Source: Streptomyces sp. GESEQ-4
GTDB taxonomy: Bacteria > Actinomycetota > Actinomycetes > Streptomycetales > Streptomycetaceae
Assembly: GCF_017948455.1 (NCBI RefSeq)
Contig: NZ_JAFFSU010000016.1
Location: forward strand, 62,001-126,000
Direction: 5' to 3'
Length of the DNA stretch: 64,000 bases
In this document: one piece after another, positions 33,414-42,784 of the stretch
Layout of the letters: each line of letters opens with the position of its first letter
Numbering within the stretch: position 1 is the stretch's first letter
Translations under genes and position numbers: made by a program
The notes under the pieces: model-generated
Database searches by the model: none
What the model was told of the DNA's origin: nothing
The model's input: the letters and a program-made list of their open reading frames with translations, nothing else

Positions 33414-34235
33414 TCAGCCGCGCTGAATCCCGGAGGTGTCCTGCAGCACACCCCGACGACCGTCCTGCGTCTGCGCGACCAGCCCCGGACCACGCTGCTC
33501 GACGGCCAGGTACCAGGTCCCCGGCGCCAGTTCGGCGATCGGCTGCTGCGAACCGTCCTCCGCGAACAGAGGGCGCGGCACGGGCACGGCGAACCAGAAC
33601 GGCGAGAAGTCACCGCCGGGCTGCGCCTGAGGCTGCGGTGCCTGAGGCTGCGGGGCTTGCGGCTGCTGGCCACCGTAGGGCTGGCCCGGCTGGCCCGCCT
33701 GCGGCTGCCCGCCGAAGGGCTGACCGGGCTGCCCGGGCTGCGGGGCACCGGCACCCGGGTAGCCGTAGCCGCCGGGGGGCTGGGCGCCGTAGGGCTGCGG
33801 GGCGGCGGGGCGGGGGGCCGGGAGGAGGGCGGCTTGGAGGGCGGGGACAAGGGGGGTGGCGATGGCGCCGGCAGCGAGGACGAGGGCCGCAATGAAGCCG
33901 AGGATGAGACCAGATCCGGCCTCGATGTTCTCGGGAACGTCCATCAGGAACCAGAGCAGCATCCACGTAACGAAGACCGAGAAGGCTGCGCCGACCGTCC
34001 CGAGGTCCAGGCCGGCGACCTTGCGCGGCTGCGGCAGGACACGGTTGACGACGATCAAGGCGGCGCCGACGACTCCGCCCAGGTAGACGCCCATGCCGGT
34101 GTAGAGGCTTTCCCACGCGTTCGGGGTGTCGGAGACACCTTCGGCTGTGTAGAAGCTGAGGAACGACGCGATGAAGAGCAACACCGCTGCTCCGATCACC
34201 ACGCCGTCGCCTCGAGTGAGGGAGCGGATATTCAC
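33414..34235 (-). CDS. DUF5336-family four-helix membrane protein with Gln/Pro/Gly-rich tail
   Basis: A 273-residue protein. Four transmembrane helices occupy residues ~10-140 (VVIGAAVLLFIASFLSFY, YLGGVVGAALIVVNRV, AFSVFVTWMLLWFLM, GFIAALVLAAGAIATPLV). A PQPYGAQPPGGYGYPG-type low-complexity stretch follows, then a C-terminal region ending DTSGIQRG. This matches the actinobacterial DUF5336 type. The function is unknown. GTG 34235 follows AAGGAC. The gene stands alone. Confidence 0.8.
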   Translation of the reverse strand: MNIRSLTRGDGVVIGAAVLLFIASFLSFYTAEGVSDTPNAWESLYTGMGVYLGGVVGAALIVVNRVLPQPRKVAGLDLGTVGAAFSVFVTWMLLWFLMDVPENIEAGSGLILGFIAALVLAAGAIATPLVPALQAALLPAPRPAAPQPYGAQPPGGYGYPGAGAPQPGQPGQPFGGQPQAGQPGQPYGGQQPQAPQPQAPQPQAQPGGDFSPFWFAVPVPRPLFAEDGSQQPIAELAPGTWYLAVEQRGPGLVAQTQDGRRGVLQDTSGIQRG

Positions 34236-34393
34236 TTCAGGTCCTTCGTAGGTCGTCTCGTCGTAGGTAGAGGCGTCGCTGTCACCATGTCGCCGTAAGG
34301 CCCCGGTGTGAAGCGCGGGGGTGGCCCCTCATCGTAAGGACGACACTATCGTCCGCCCGACCAGGGTGTCCGCAGGGATCAGCCCGCTGAGCA

Positions 34394-35344
34394 CTACCCC
34401 CGCAGGAAACTCACAATCCCCTCAGAGATCCCCTGCGCCGCCTTCTGTCGCCACGCGCCGCTGGTGAGCAGCGCCTCGTCCTTGCTATCGCGCATGTTGC
34501 CGCACTCGATGAACACCTTGGGAACCGTTGACAGATTGAGACCGCCAAGGTCCTTACGCGTGACGACTCCGGTGCCGTCGCCGACGTAGTTGGAGGGTGG
34601 GGAGCCCGTGAAACGCACGAAGTTGCCCGCGATGCGCTCACCGAGGTCGCGGGAGGGGGCGACGATGGGGCGGGTGTCGGCGGCACCGGCGTTCACCGAG
34701 CCGGGCAGGATCACGTGGAAGCCGCGGTTGCCGGTCCCGGAGCCGTCCGCGTGGACGGAGACGACGGCGTCGGCGCGGGCGTCGTTGCCGATGCGGGCGC
34801 GTTCGTCGATGCAGGGGCCGTAGGGGCGGTCGGCGTCCTGGGTCAACGTCACCGTGGCGCCCTGGGCTTGGAGCAGGGCCCGCATGCGGTGGGCCACGTC
34901 GAGTGTGAACTTGGCTTCCGTGTAACCGGCGTTGGTGGAAGTGCCTGTAGTGTCGCACTCCTTCAAGCCTGTCCCGATATCCACCTTGCGGTTGATCTCG
35001 GACGTGTGCTGGAAGTTGCCGGGGTTGTGGCCGGGGTCGATGACGACGACCTTGCCCGCGAGGGGCCCGGAGGGGTTGGCGGGCGGGGACGTCGGGCTCG
35101 GCTCCTTGCCGTCCTCGGTCGGGGAGGCGGCCTCCTCGGTCGGGAAAGCCGCGGCCGGCGAGCTGGTCGAGGACGCCTGCGGGCGGTCGTCCTCGCCGCC
35201 GCCACCCCCCGTACCGCCCACCGCCTCATACACCAGCCACCCCAGCAACGCACCCGGCACGAGCGCGGCAACAGCGACGGTCAGGGGCCCGCGCCGGGAA
35301 CGGCGGGGGCGGGGCGGTTCGAAGTCAGGGCCTACGTACGACAC
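34394..35344 (-). CDS. N-acetylmuramoyl-L-alanine amidase (Amidase_3)
   Basis: A 316-residue type II membrane protein. A short cytoplasmic basic segment precedes one helix (~residues 20-42), a Ser/Thr/Pro/Glu-rich linker (to ~95) and a zinc amidase domain. The domain shows VVVIDPGHNPGN (zinc His), VSVHAD (second His) and FIECGNM (catalytic Glu). It cleaves the amide between MurNAc and L-Ala in peptidoglycan, outside the membrane. GTG 35344 gives the natural signal-anchor. It lies 22 bp after the methyltransferase gene and is probably in its operon. Confidence 0.88.
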   Translation of the reverse strand: MSYVGPDFEPPRPRRSRRGPLTVAVAALVPGALLGWLVYEAVGGTGGGGGEDDRPQASSTSSPAAAFPTEEAASPTEDGKEPSPTSPPANPSGPLAGKVVVIDPGHNPGNFQHTSEINRKVDIGTGLKECDTTGTSTNAGYTEAKFTLDVAHRMRALLQAQGATVTLTQDADRPYGPCIDERARIGNDARADAVVSVHADGSGTGNRGFHVILPGSVNAGAADTRPIVAPSRDLGERIAGNFVRFTGSPPSNYVGDGTGVVTRKDLGGLNLSTVPKVFIECGNMRDSKDEALLTSGAWRQKAAQGISEGIVSFLRG

Positions 35345-35366
35345 GTCTGCGACTCTAACCGCGCCC

Positions 35367-36017
35367 TCAGATCCCTGCTCCCGTTCGCCGCAGCACGCGC
35401 AGCGAGTCGGTTGCCGAGACCTCCGTGAAGGCGCCGGACGCGAGGGCGCGGAGGTAGACGCGGTACGGGGCCTGGCCGGTGAACTCGTCCGCCGGGTTCG
35501 GGAAGACGTCGTGGATGAGGAGCAGGCCGCCGTCGGCCACATGGGGGGCCCAGCCCTCGTAGTCGGCGCCCGCGTGCTCGTCGGTGTGGCCGCCGTCGAT
35601 GAAGACCAGGCCGAGGGGGGAGTTCCAGATCCGCGCGGCCTGCGGGGAGCGGCCGACCAGGGCGACGACGTGTTCCTCCAGCCCGGAGCGGTGCAGGGTG
35701 CGGCGGAAGGTGGGCAGCGTGTCCATCACGCCGAGTTCGGGGTCGACCGTCTCCGGGTCGTGGTAGTCCCAGCCGGGCTGCTGCTCCTCGCTGCCGCGGT
35801 GGTGGTCGACGGTGAGTGCGGTGACGCCCGCCTGGCGGGCCGCGTCGGCGAGCAGGATCGTGGAGCGGCCGCAGTACGTCCCGACCTCGAGGATCGGCAG
35901 TCCGAGCCGCCCGGCCTCCAGCGCCGCCGAGTACAGGGCGAGGCCCTCGGTCGTAGGCATGAACCCCTTGGCCGCCTCGAACGCGGCCAGGATCTCGGGC
36001 TTGGGCGCCGGGGTCAT
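35367..36017 (-). CDS. class I SAM-dependent methyltransferase (CmcI/Methyltransf_24-like)
   Basis: A 216-residue methyltransferase. The SAM-binding LPILEVGTYCGRSTILLADAA (motif I, ~residues 40-58), TVDHHRGSEEQQPG, and LGLVFIDGGHTDEHAGADYEGW resemble the Methyltransf_24 group, where the D-H metal-binding pattern in IDGGHTD is typical. The substrate is unknown. ATG 36017 gives a full-length domain. Confidence 0.82.
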   Translation of the reverse strand: MTPAPKPEILAAFEAAKGFMPTTEGLALYSAALEAGRLGLPILEVGTYCGRSTILLADAARQAGVTALTVDHHRGSEEQQPGWDYHDPETVDPELGVMDTLPTFRRTLHRSGLEEHVVALVGRSPQAARIWNSPLGLVFIDGGHTDEHAGADYEGWAPHVADGGLLLIHDVFPNPADEFTGQAPYRVYLRALASGAFTEVSATDSLRVLRRTGAGI

Positions 36018-36106
36018 GGGCGGGGGCCTTCCGTCGTACGAACGTCTCGGCGCCCATGCTGCCGTACTCCCTGGTCGGCGGGCGACAGGGGGTACGGCGG
36101 GGTCGC

Positions 36107-37852
36107 TCAGGGTGCGGAGACCGGCTCGCCCGGCAGTGCGAGGTCCACGTCGACCGGGCGCTCGTCGCCCGCGTGGGTCGCGGACGAGGCGAGCGGGCCG
36201 TGGCCGGTGGCGCGGGCGGCGAGGACGTAGGCGCCCTGGGTGGGGACGGTCAGGGCGTAGCTGCCGTCGTCGGCGGAGAGTGTCGCGCCCGCCTGGCGGC
36301 CCCGGCGGTCGATCAGGGTGACCTTCGCGCGGGCGACCGGTGCGCCGTCGGCGTCCAGGACCCGGCCGCGGAAGCCGCGGAGCGCCTCCTCGGCGCGGGC
36401 CAGGTTCTCCTCCTCCTCGCTGCTCGCGCGCAGTTGGGGCGCGCGGTTCGGCTTCGGCAGGAACAGGGCCATCAGCAGGCCTACGGCCACGGCGCCCGTG
36501 GCGATCAGGAAGGAGACGCGGAAGCCGTGCATGGTCGGGACGGCGACGCCGTTCACGTTGTTCGCGGTGTTGGCGAGCACCATGCCGACCACGGCGCTCG
36601 ACACCGACGTACCGATGGAACGCATCAGGGTGTTGAGGCCGTTCGCGGCGCCCGTCTCCGAGGCCGGGACCGCGCCGACGATCAGCGCGGGGAGCGAGGA
36701 GTACGCGAGGCCGATGCCCGCGCCCAGGATCACCGCGATGACCAGGGACTGCCAGGCGGCGCTCATCAGGCCGAGCCCGGCGCCGTAGCCGATCGCGATG
36801 ATCAGCATGCCGAGGATGAGGGTGGTCTTGGGGCCGTACTTCGCCGAGAGGCGGGCGTAGACGGGGGCCGTGAACATCATCGTCAGGCCGAGCGGGGCCA
36901 CCAGCAGTCCCGCTACGACCATGGACTGGCCGAGGCCGTAGCCGGTGTCCTTCGGGAGCTGGAGCAGTTGGGGAAGGACGAGCGAGACGACGTAGAAGGA
37001 GACACCGACCATGATCGACGCCAGGTTGGTGAAGAGGACGGCCGGGCGGGCGGTGGTGCGCAGGTCGACCAGGGGGGCCGCGGTGCGCAGCTCGTAGACG
37101 CCCCACAGGAGCAGGACGACGACGGCGCCCGCGAACAGGCCCAGGGTGGTGCCCGACGTCCAGCCCCAGTCGCTGCCCTTGGTGATGGGGAGCAGGAAGA
37201 GGACCAGGCCGAGAGAGAGCCCGAACGCGCCCGGCAGGTCGAAGGAGCCCTTGGCGCGCATCGGGGACTCGGGTACGACGAGGAGGGTGAGGACGATCGA
37301 GAGGACACCGACGCCGGCGGCGCCGTAGAAGAGGGCGTGCCAGTTCGTGTGCTGGGCGACCAGGGCCGCGGCGGGCAGCGCGAGGCCGCCGCCGACGCCG
37401 ATCGAGGAGCTCATCAGGGCCATCGCCGAGCCGAGCTTCTCGCGGGGCAGCATGTCGCGCATCAGGCCGATGCCGAGCGGGATCGCGCCCATCGCGAAGC
37501 CCTGGAGCGTACGGCCGACGATCATCGGGAGCAGGTCGCTGGTGACGGCGCTGATCAGCGCGCCGACCACCATCACGGCCAGGCTGAGGATCATCATCCG
37601 CCGCTTGCCGAACAGGTCACCGAGCCGGCCCGTGATCGGCGTGGCCACGGCTCCGGAGAGAAGCGTCGAGGTCAGGACCCAGGTGGCGTTGCTGGGGGTG
37701 GTATCGAGGAGCTGCGGCAGATCCTTGATGACCGGGACGAGCAGGGTCTGCATCACCGCGACCACGATGCCCGCGAAGGCGAGTACCGGGACGATGGCCC
37801 TGCCGGCTCTCGGGGTGGGCTGATCGGTCGGCGTCAGGTTCATGTGCATCAT
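36107..37852 (-). CDS. MFS drug-exporter (DHA2-like, 14 helices) with C-terminal carboxypeptidase-regulatory-like domain
   Basis: A ~581-residue transporter. The motif A region GRLGDLFGKRRMM (between helices 2 and 3) and GLMRDMLPREKLGSAMAL are typical of DHA2 exporters. After the last helix the chain carries an acidic linker (ASSEEEENLARAEEALRG) and a ~80-residue beta-rich domain (GRVLDADGAPVARAKVTLIDR, DDGSYALTVPTQGAYVLAARA) of the CarboxypepD_reg/TonB-plug-like type. Such a soluble extension is not normal for MFS exporters. ATG 37852 is preferred over a TTG at 37873. Confidence 0.85.
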   Translation of the reverse strand: MMHMNLTPTDQPTPRAGRAIVPVLAFAGIVVAVMQTLLVPVIKDLPQLLDTTPSNATWVLTSTLLSGAVATPITGRLGDLFGKRRMMILSLAVMVVGALISAVTSDLLPMIVGRTLQGFAMGAIPLGIGLMRDMLPREKLGSAMALMSSSIGVGGGLALPAAALVAQHTNWHALFYGAAGVGVLSIVLTLLVVPESPMRAKGSFDLPGAFGLSLGLVLFLLPITKGSDWGWTSGTTLGLFAGAVVVLLLWGVYELRTAAPLVDLRTTARPAVLFTNLASIMVGVSFYVVSLVLPQLLQLPKDTGYGLGQSMVVAGLLVAPLGLTMMFTAPVYARLSAKYGPKTTLILGMLIIAIGYGAGLGLMSAAWQSLVIAVILGAGIGLAYSSLPALIVGAVPASETGAANGLNTLMRSIGTSVSSAVVGMVLANTANNVNGVAVPTMHGFRVSFLIATGAVAVGLLMALFLPKPNRAPQLRASSEEEENLARAEEALRGFRGRVLDADGAPVARAKVTLIDRRGRQAGATLSADDGSYALTVPTQGAYVLAARATGHGPLASSATHAGDERPVDVDLALPGEPVSAP

Positions 37853-37924
37853 GAACCCGGTGTGCCCGGGCAACTATTCCGATGCTTTGGCGTACTAACG
37901 AATTCTTGACCGACTCATGACGAT

Positions 37925-37939
37925 CTGATCGCTCGTCAG
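37925..37939. promoter_or_regulatory. CTGAY-N5-GTCAG palindrome, site D (between two MFS genes)
   Basis: CTGATCGCTCGTCAG, in the 188-bp gap between the divergent MFS genes. It has the same arms as sites A-C but is not next to a steroid-like gene. Confidence 0.45.
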
Positions 37940-38040
37940 TGGTGCGATGGTGTGCGAGCCACCGCAGCGGTCCTACGACCTACGACCGAGGGACGGACGG
38001 CGCGAAATCCCGATGCAAGGTGCGTAACCCGGTTGAGAGC

Positions 38041-39468
38041 ATGACGCCCATGCTCGGAGCCGCTGACACCACCCCGATATCCAGCCGTACCGCTCCTCCC
38101 GCCTGGCTGGTGGTGGCGCTCGCCTGTGCCGGGCAGTTCCTCGTCGTGCTCGACGTCTCCGTCGTGAACGTGGCGCTGCCCTCAATGCGGGCCGACCTGG
38201 GGCTGAGCGCTCCCGGCCTGCAGTGGGTGGTGAACGCCTACGCCATCGCCTTCGCCGGATTCATGCTGCTCGGCGGACGGGCCGGCGACCTGTACGGCCG
38301 CAAGCGGATGTTCCTGGCGGGGCTCGGCCTGTTCACGCTGGCCTCCCTGGGCGGCGGACTGGCCCAGGAGGAGTGGCAACTGCTGCTGGCGCGGGCCGTG
38401 CAGGGCCTGGGCGCGGCGGTGCTGGCGCCCGCGACGCTGACGATCGTGACGTCGGCGGTGCCTGAAGGGCCGGCGCGGGCGCGGGCGATCGCGACGTGGA
38501 CGGCGGTCGGCGCGGGCGGGGGAGCGGCGGGCGGGCTCGTCGGCGGGGCGCTGGTGGACGCCCTGTCGTGGCGGTGGGTGCTGCTGATCAATGTGCCGGT
38601 GGGCGCGGTGGTGCTGCTCGGTTCCCTGCGGTGGCTGCCGGAGAGCCGGGCCGGGGACGGACGGCGCCTCGACCTGCCCGGCGCCCTGCTGGTGACCGGA
38701 GGGCTGGCGAGTCTGGCGTACGGCATCTCGCAGACCGAGGCCGAGGGCTGGACGGCGTCGGCCACCCTCGTCCCCCTGCTCGCCGGGCTCGCGCTGATCG
38801 GGCTGTTCCTCGTCGTCGAGGCGCGTACGGCGGCTCCGCTGATGCCGCTCGGACTGCTGCGGGTGCGGTCGGTGGCCGCGGCGAACGTGGCGATGTTCCT
38901 GAGCGGCTCGGCGATGTTCGGCATGTGGTTCTTCATGACGCTGTACGCGCAGAACGTACGGGGCTACTCGCCGCTGGAGGCCGGGCTCGCGCTGGTGCCG
39001 AGTTCCCTGGCCGTGGTCCTCGCCTCGAAGCTCGCGCCCCGCTTCATGCCCGTGATCGGGGCGCGCAGCCTGGCCGTCCTGGGCACGCTGGTGGGAGCGG
39101 CCGGGTTCGCCTGGCAGTCGACGCTGACCACGGACGGGCCGTACCTCACCGCCATCATGCTTCCCGGCATCCTGATGATGCTGGGCGCGGGCCTCGCGAT
39201 CACGCCACTCGCTTCGCTGGCCACGTCGGGGGCGGCACCGGGGGAGGCCGGCCTGGTCTCCGGGCTCGTCAACACTTCGCGGACGATGGGGGGTTCGCTC
39301 GGGCTCGCCGTCATGTCGACGATCGCGGCGGCACGTTCGGCGGGGAGCGTCACGCCTCAGGCACTGACGGAGGGGTACGCGCTGGCGTTCCGCGTGAGTG
39401 CGGGGGTGCTGGTGGCGGGGGCGGTGCTGATGATGGTGTGGCTGCCCGGGAGAAAGTCCGGGAAGTGA
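38041..39468 (+). CDS. MFS drug-exporter (DHA2/EmrB-QacA family)
   Basis: A 475-residue, 14-helix proton antiporter. Motif D1 (LDVSVVNVALPSM), motif A (GGRAGDLYGRKRMFL) and motif C-like glycine runs (GAGGGAAGGLVGGALVD) define the family. It exports toxic or self-made compounds; the substrate is unknown. ATG 38041 is chosen over upstream starts because it precedes the first helix by a normal ~20 residues. It diverges from the other MFS gene. Confidence 0.9.
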   Translation: MTPMLGAADTTPISSRTAPPAWLVVALACAGQFLVVLDVSVVNVALPSMRADLGLSAPGLQWVVNAYAIAFAGFMLLGGRAGDLYGRKRMFLAGLGLFTLASLGGGLAQEEWQLLLARAVQGLGAAVLAPATLTIVTSAVPEGPARARAIATWTAVGAGGGAAGGLVGGALVDALSWRWVLLINVPVGAVVLLGSLRWLPESRAGDGRRLDLPGALLVTGGLASLAYGISQTEAEGWTASATLVPLLAGLALIGLFLVVEARTAAPLMPLGLLRVRSVAAANVAMFLSGSAMFGMWFFMTLYAQNVRGYSPLEAGLALVPSSLAVVLASKLAPRFMPVIGARSLAVLGTLVGAAGFAWQSTLTTDGPYLTAIMLPGILMMLGAGLAITPLASLATSGAAPGEAGLVSGLVNTSRTMGGSLGLAVMSTIAAARSAGSVTPQALTEGYALAFRVSAGVLVAGAVLMMVWLPGRKSGK

Positions 39469-39528
39469 ATCCGGGAACTGAATCCGGGCGCTGAGAGAAG
39501 AACGTGCTCGTCCGAGGGGGCATCGGGG

Positions 39529-40170
39529 TCAGAGCCACCCCTGCTGGCGGGCCTCCCGCAGCGCTTCCATCCGGTTTCTCGTGCCCGTCTTGCCGATCGC
39601 GGCGGAGAGGTAGTTGCGGACCGTGGACTCGGAGAGGTGGAGTGAGGAGGCGATGTCGGAGACCGTCGCGCCGTCGGCGGACGCCTTGAGGACGTCGCAC
39701 TCCCGGGGGGTGAGCGGATTGGGGCCGGCGCTGAGCGCGGCGGCGGCGAGGGCGGGGTCGATCACCGTCTCTCCGGTGAGCACCCGGCGGATGCAGGCGG
39801 CCAGTTCCTCCACGGGACCGTCCTTCACCAGGAAACCGGCGGCGCCCGCCTCCATGGCCCGCCGCAGGTATCCGGGGCGGCCGAAGGTGGTGAGGATCAG
39901 GACCCGGCAGTCGGGCACCTGGTCGCGCAGCTCGGCGGCGGCGTCCAGGCCGCTCATGCCGGGAAGTTCGATGTCGAGGAGGGCGACGTCGGGGCGGTGG
40001 GTGAGCGCCGCGTCCACGATCACGTCGCCGGCCGCCACCTGGGCCACGACCTCGATGTCCGGTTCCATACCGAGGAGCAGGGCGAGGGCGCCGCGCATCA
40101 TGCCCTGGTCCTCGGCGAGGAGAACGCGGATGGATCTGGCCGGGCGATGATCGCGGGGCATCTCGTTCAC
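39529..40170 (-). CDS. NarL/LuxR-type response regulator
   Basis: A 213-residue two-component regulator. Its receiver domain has the acidic pair in LLAEDQ, phospho-acceptor D in ALLDIELPG, and K in FLVKDG. A C-terminal HTH_LuxR follows (LTPRECDVLKASADGATVSDIASSLHLSESTVRNYLSAA). It sits 25 bp after the histidine kinase gene, so the two form one operon. The kinase/regulator pair resembles DesK/DesR-type membrane or envelope sensors. The target genes are unknown. Confidence 0.92.
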   Translation of the reverse strand: MNEMPRDHRPARSIRVLLAEDQGMMRGALALLLGMEPDIEVVAQVAAGDVIVDAALTHRPDVALLDIELPGMSGLDAAAELRDQVPDCRVLILTTFGRPGYLRRAMEAGAAGFLVKDGPVEELAACIRRVLTGETVIDPALAAAALSAGPNPLTPRECDVLKASADGATVSDIASSLHLSESTVRNYLSAAIGKTGTRNRMEALREARQQGWL

Positions 40171-40195
40171 GGGCCAAGGGTAGGGCGCCGATCGG

Positions 40196-41446
40196 TCACG
40201 CGAGCTGCTCCGCCGGTACAGGTCGCGGCACGGCCGCCGCGTCCACCGGCAACTCCGCGGTCACCCTGAAGCCCCCGCGAGATCCCGGCCCGGCGGAGAG
40301 GGAGCCGCCGGCTGTGGCGAGGCGTTCAGTCAGCCCTTTGAGACCGGTGCCGCCGACGCCCTCCAGGGGATTGCGCCCGACCATCCCGGCCCCCGTCCCG
40401 TCGTCCGTCACCGTGAGCCGAACCCGTTCCGCCACCCCCGACACCGTGATCTCGCAGCGACCCGCATCGGAGTGCCGTACGACGTTCGTGACCGCCTCGC
40501 GTACCACCCAGCCGAGCAGGGCCTCCGTCTGTGGGGGAAGGGGTGGGCCGGAGCGGTGGACCACGGCGTCGATGCCCGCCGCGGACAGGGCGGAGCAGGC
40601 CCGGTCCAGTTCCGTCCGCAGGCTGCCCTCCCGGTAGCCCGTGACCGCCTCGCGGATCTCCGTCAGGGCCTGGCGGCCCACGGACTCGATGTCGCTGACC
40701 TGGAGGAGGGCCGCGTCGATGTCGCGGGATGCCACGCGGCGGGCCGCCTCCGACTTGACGACGATCACCGAGAGGGTGTGGCCGAGCAGGTCGTGCAGGT
40801 CGCGGGAGAAGCGCAGGCGTTCCTCCTCGACGGCTCGGCGGGCCAGCTCCTCACGGGCGGCGCGCAGTTCTCGTACCGCCTCGGACAGGGAGAGGATCGC
40901 CGCCGTCACCATCGTCGAGATCCACGTGGCGTAGGCGATGTCGAGGCCGCCCCAGCCGTCACGGTTGACGGACACCACGCCGGCCAGCACGGCCACGAGT
41001 GCGCCGGCCCAGCGAAGGTGCGGCATCCGTATCACCGCACCGGTCGCGAGGCCGAGCAGCGGGAAGAAGAGCAACCAGTTGTCGCCGTAGCCGACGGCCA
41101 GACCGCAGGTCACCAGGCCCATGAGGACCAGGGCCACCCGAGTGGAGGTCGCCTCACGGGTCTCCCGCCGGAAGGCGCGGAACGCCACGTAGATGTAGAG
41201 GGAGTTGAAGGTGAGCAGCCCCAGGCCCGCGATCCATGGGTGCGCCGTCTCGCCCTGGAAGAGGTTGGAGAAGGAGCCCATTCCCATGAACAGCCACGGC
41301 AGGAGGCTGAAGCCGGTGGGCGGCGGGCCCGGGTTCGTCCCGGCCTCCTTCGCGGCCCCGGCCCCGTTCCGCCGATTCTCCTGCGCGTGCTGGTGCGCCA
41401 GCTGCCACGCGTCCATCCGGCACGAGATCTTCCGCAACCAGGACAT
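40196..41446 (-). CDS. sensor histidine kinase (HisKA_3, DesK-like)
   Basis: A 416-residue membrane sensor. Five or six transmembrane helices (~residues 45-185) precede a HisKA_3 dimerisation domain with the phospho-accepting histidine in RFSRDLHDLLGHTLSV. A HATPase_c domain follows with an N-box VVREAVTNVVRHSDA and G-boxes TDDGTGAG / GVGGTGLKGL. There is no large external sensor domain, so the signal is probably perceived in the membrane. ATG 41446 follows a weak site. The cognate regulator is the next gene. Confidence 0.9.
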   Translation of the reverse strand: MSWLRKISCRMDAWQLAHQHAQENRRNGAGAAKEAGTNPGPPPTGFSLLPWLFMGMGSFSNLFQGETAHPWIAGLGLLTFNSLYIYVAFRAFRRETREATSTRVALVLMGLVTCGLAVGYGDNWLLFFPLLGLATGAVIRMPHLRWAGALVAVLAGVVSVNRDGWGGLDIAYATWISTMVTAAILSLSEAVRELRAAREELARRAVEEERLRFSRDLHDLLGHTLSVIVVKSEAARRVASRDIDAALLQVSDIESVGRQALTEIREAVTGYREGSLRTELDRACSALSAAGIDAVVHRSGPPLPPQTEALLGWVVREAVTNVVRHSDAGRCEITVSGVAERVRLTVTDDGTGAGMVGRNPLEGVGGTGLKGLTERLATAGGSLSAGPGSRGGFRVTAELPVDAAAVPRPVPAEQLA

Positions 41447-41459
41447 GTCCTGCCCCCGA

Positions 41460-41558
41460 TCAGATGGTCCCGGCGTTACGCCGGTACGACAACTCAGCGT
41501 ACGAACCGAAGGTCTTGACCGCCCCCGTGGAGGCCCCGGCATGTTCTGTATGCGTCAT
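41460..41558 (-). CDS. possible 32-residue peptide preceding the histidine kinase
   Basis: An open frame from ATG 41558 to TGA 41460, 13 bp before the kinase start, on the same strand. It encodes MTHTEHAGASTGAVKTFGSY followed by AELSYRRNAGTI. GAGG lies 3 bp before the ATG. There is no recognised family. It may be a leader peptide or the 5' remnant of a larger gene. Confidence 0.25.
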   Translation of the reverse strand: MTHTEHAGASTGAVKTFGSYAELSYRRNAGTI

Positions 41559-41676
41559 GACCTCGACGCTACGGATCCGCGACACCGGCAGGGCAGATGC
41601 GCTTGTACGGACTCCCACAGGACAAATGTCATGGCCCAACGGGCACCCGACTGGCACCCGACCGGCCCCGCACATG

Positions 41677-41693
41677 TCTGACACCCTGTCAGG
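41677..41693. promoter_or_regulatory. CTGAY-N5-GTCAG palindrome, site C (hsd4B operon)
   Basis: TCTGACACCCTGTCAGG, about 155 bp before the hsd4B start and 47 bp upstream of the KstR-type site at 41740. Confidence 0.6.
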
Positions 41694-41739
41694 AGCCTTC
41701 ACAACTACGGAGCCCTGGGCTATACAGAGGGCGCCGGAC

Positions 41740-41753
41740 TGGAACGCGTTCTA
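41740..41753. promoter_or_regulatory. KstR-type operator upstream of hsd4B
   Basis: TGGAACGCGTTCTA fits TNNAACNNGTTNNA at all fixed positions. It lies downstream of a possible -10 (TATACA, 41721-41726), so bound repressor would block transcription of hsd4B-ADH-SDR. Confidence 0.7.
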
Positions 41754-41846
41754 GGTCGGCCAGTGAACGACCTCGGTGCGGCCGACGGTGCGGACGGCCG
41801 CGCCGAGGTTCTCTGCCCGGGAGAGTCGTCAGGAGTCCTGAGCCCT

Positions 41847-42734
41847 ATGCCCATCGACGCAGCAAAGGCGCTCGCCGCCGAACCCCGTTCCGGCGAGATC
41901 GCCTGGGACCACAAGGATGTGCAGCTGTACCACCTGGGGGTCGGCGCCGGCGCGAATCCGGACAAGAAGAACCCCGCCACCGACCCCGACGAACTGCGCT
42001 ACACCCTGGAGTCCCGGCTGCACGTCCTGCCGAGCTTCGCCACCGTCGCCGGCAGCGGCTCGCCCGGCGTGATCAGCAGCCTCTCCATGCCCGGCGTCGA
42101 GGTCGACCTGGCCCGTGTCCTGCACGGCGGCCAGTCCCTGACCCTGCACCGCCCGATCCCGGTCAAGGGCACCGCCACCGCCACCGGCCGGATCGCCGCC
42201 GTCTACGACAAGGGCAAGGCCGCCGTCCTCGTCATGCGCACCGAAGTCACCGACGCCGAGGGCCCGTTGTGGACCAACGACGCGCAGATCTTCGTACGCG
42301 GAGAAGGCGGCTGGGGCGGCGACCGCGGGCCGTCCGCGCGCCTCGAACCGCCCGCCGGTGAGCCGGACAAGGTCGTCGAACGGCCGATCCGCGAGGACCA
42401 GGCCCTCCTCTACCGCCTCTCCGGCGACTGGAACCCGCTGCACGCCGACCCGGAGTTCGCCAAGGTCGCCGGGTTCGAGCGGCCCATCCTGCACGGGCTG
42501 TGCACCTACGGCATGACGCTCAAGGCGGTCGTCGACACGCTGCTCGGCGGCGACACCGCCCGCGTGCGGTCGTACGCCACACGGTTCGCCGGGGTCGTCT
42601 ATCCGGGCGAGACCCTGCGCATCCGCATGTGGCGCCAGGAGGCGGATGCCATCCGGGTCGCCGTGAGCGCGGTAGAGCGGGACGACGCGCCCGTCCTCGC
42701 CGACACAGTCGTCACCATCGCCGAACACCTGTGA
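41847..42734 (+). CDS. hsd4B: Hsd4B-like enoyl-CoA hydratase (double hot-dog MaoC)
   Basis: A 295-residue two-hot-dog protein. The start MPIDAAKALAAEP and the blocks DVQLYHLGVGAGANP, VLPSFATVAG, RGEGGWGGDRGPS, LLYRLSGDWNPLHADPEFA (the R-hydratase motif with catalytic Asp/His) and RPILHGLCTYGM match my memory of mycobacterial Hsd4B, which hydrates enoyl-CoA in cholesterol side-chain beta-oxidation. ATG 41847 is preferred over GTG 41763 because it aligns with that start. It leads an operon with ADH and an HSD17B4-type SDR, downstream of a KstR-type site. Confidence 0.85.
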   Translation: MPIDAAKALAAEPRSGEIAWDHKDVQLYHLGVGAGANPDKKNPATDPDELRYTLESRLHVLPSFATVAGSGSPGVISSLSMPGVEVDLARVLHGGQSLTLHRPIPVKGTATATGRIAAVYDKGKAAVLVMRTEVTDAEGPLWTNDAQIFVRGEGGWGGDRGPSARLEPPAGEPDKVVERPIREDQALLYRLSGDWNPLHADPEFAKVAGFERPILHGLCTYGMTLKAVVDTLLGGDTARVRSYATRFAGVVYPGETLRIRMWRQEADAIRVAVSAVERDDAPVLADTVVTIAEHL

Positions 42735-42784
42735 GCACCGTCCAGCACTCGTGAGCCAAGAGCCTTCCGGAGGGGAGCCGCACC

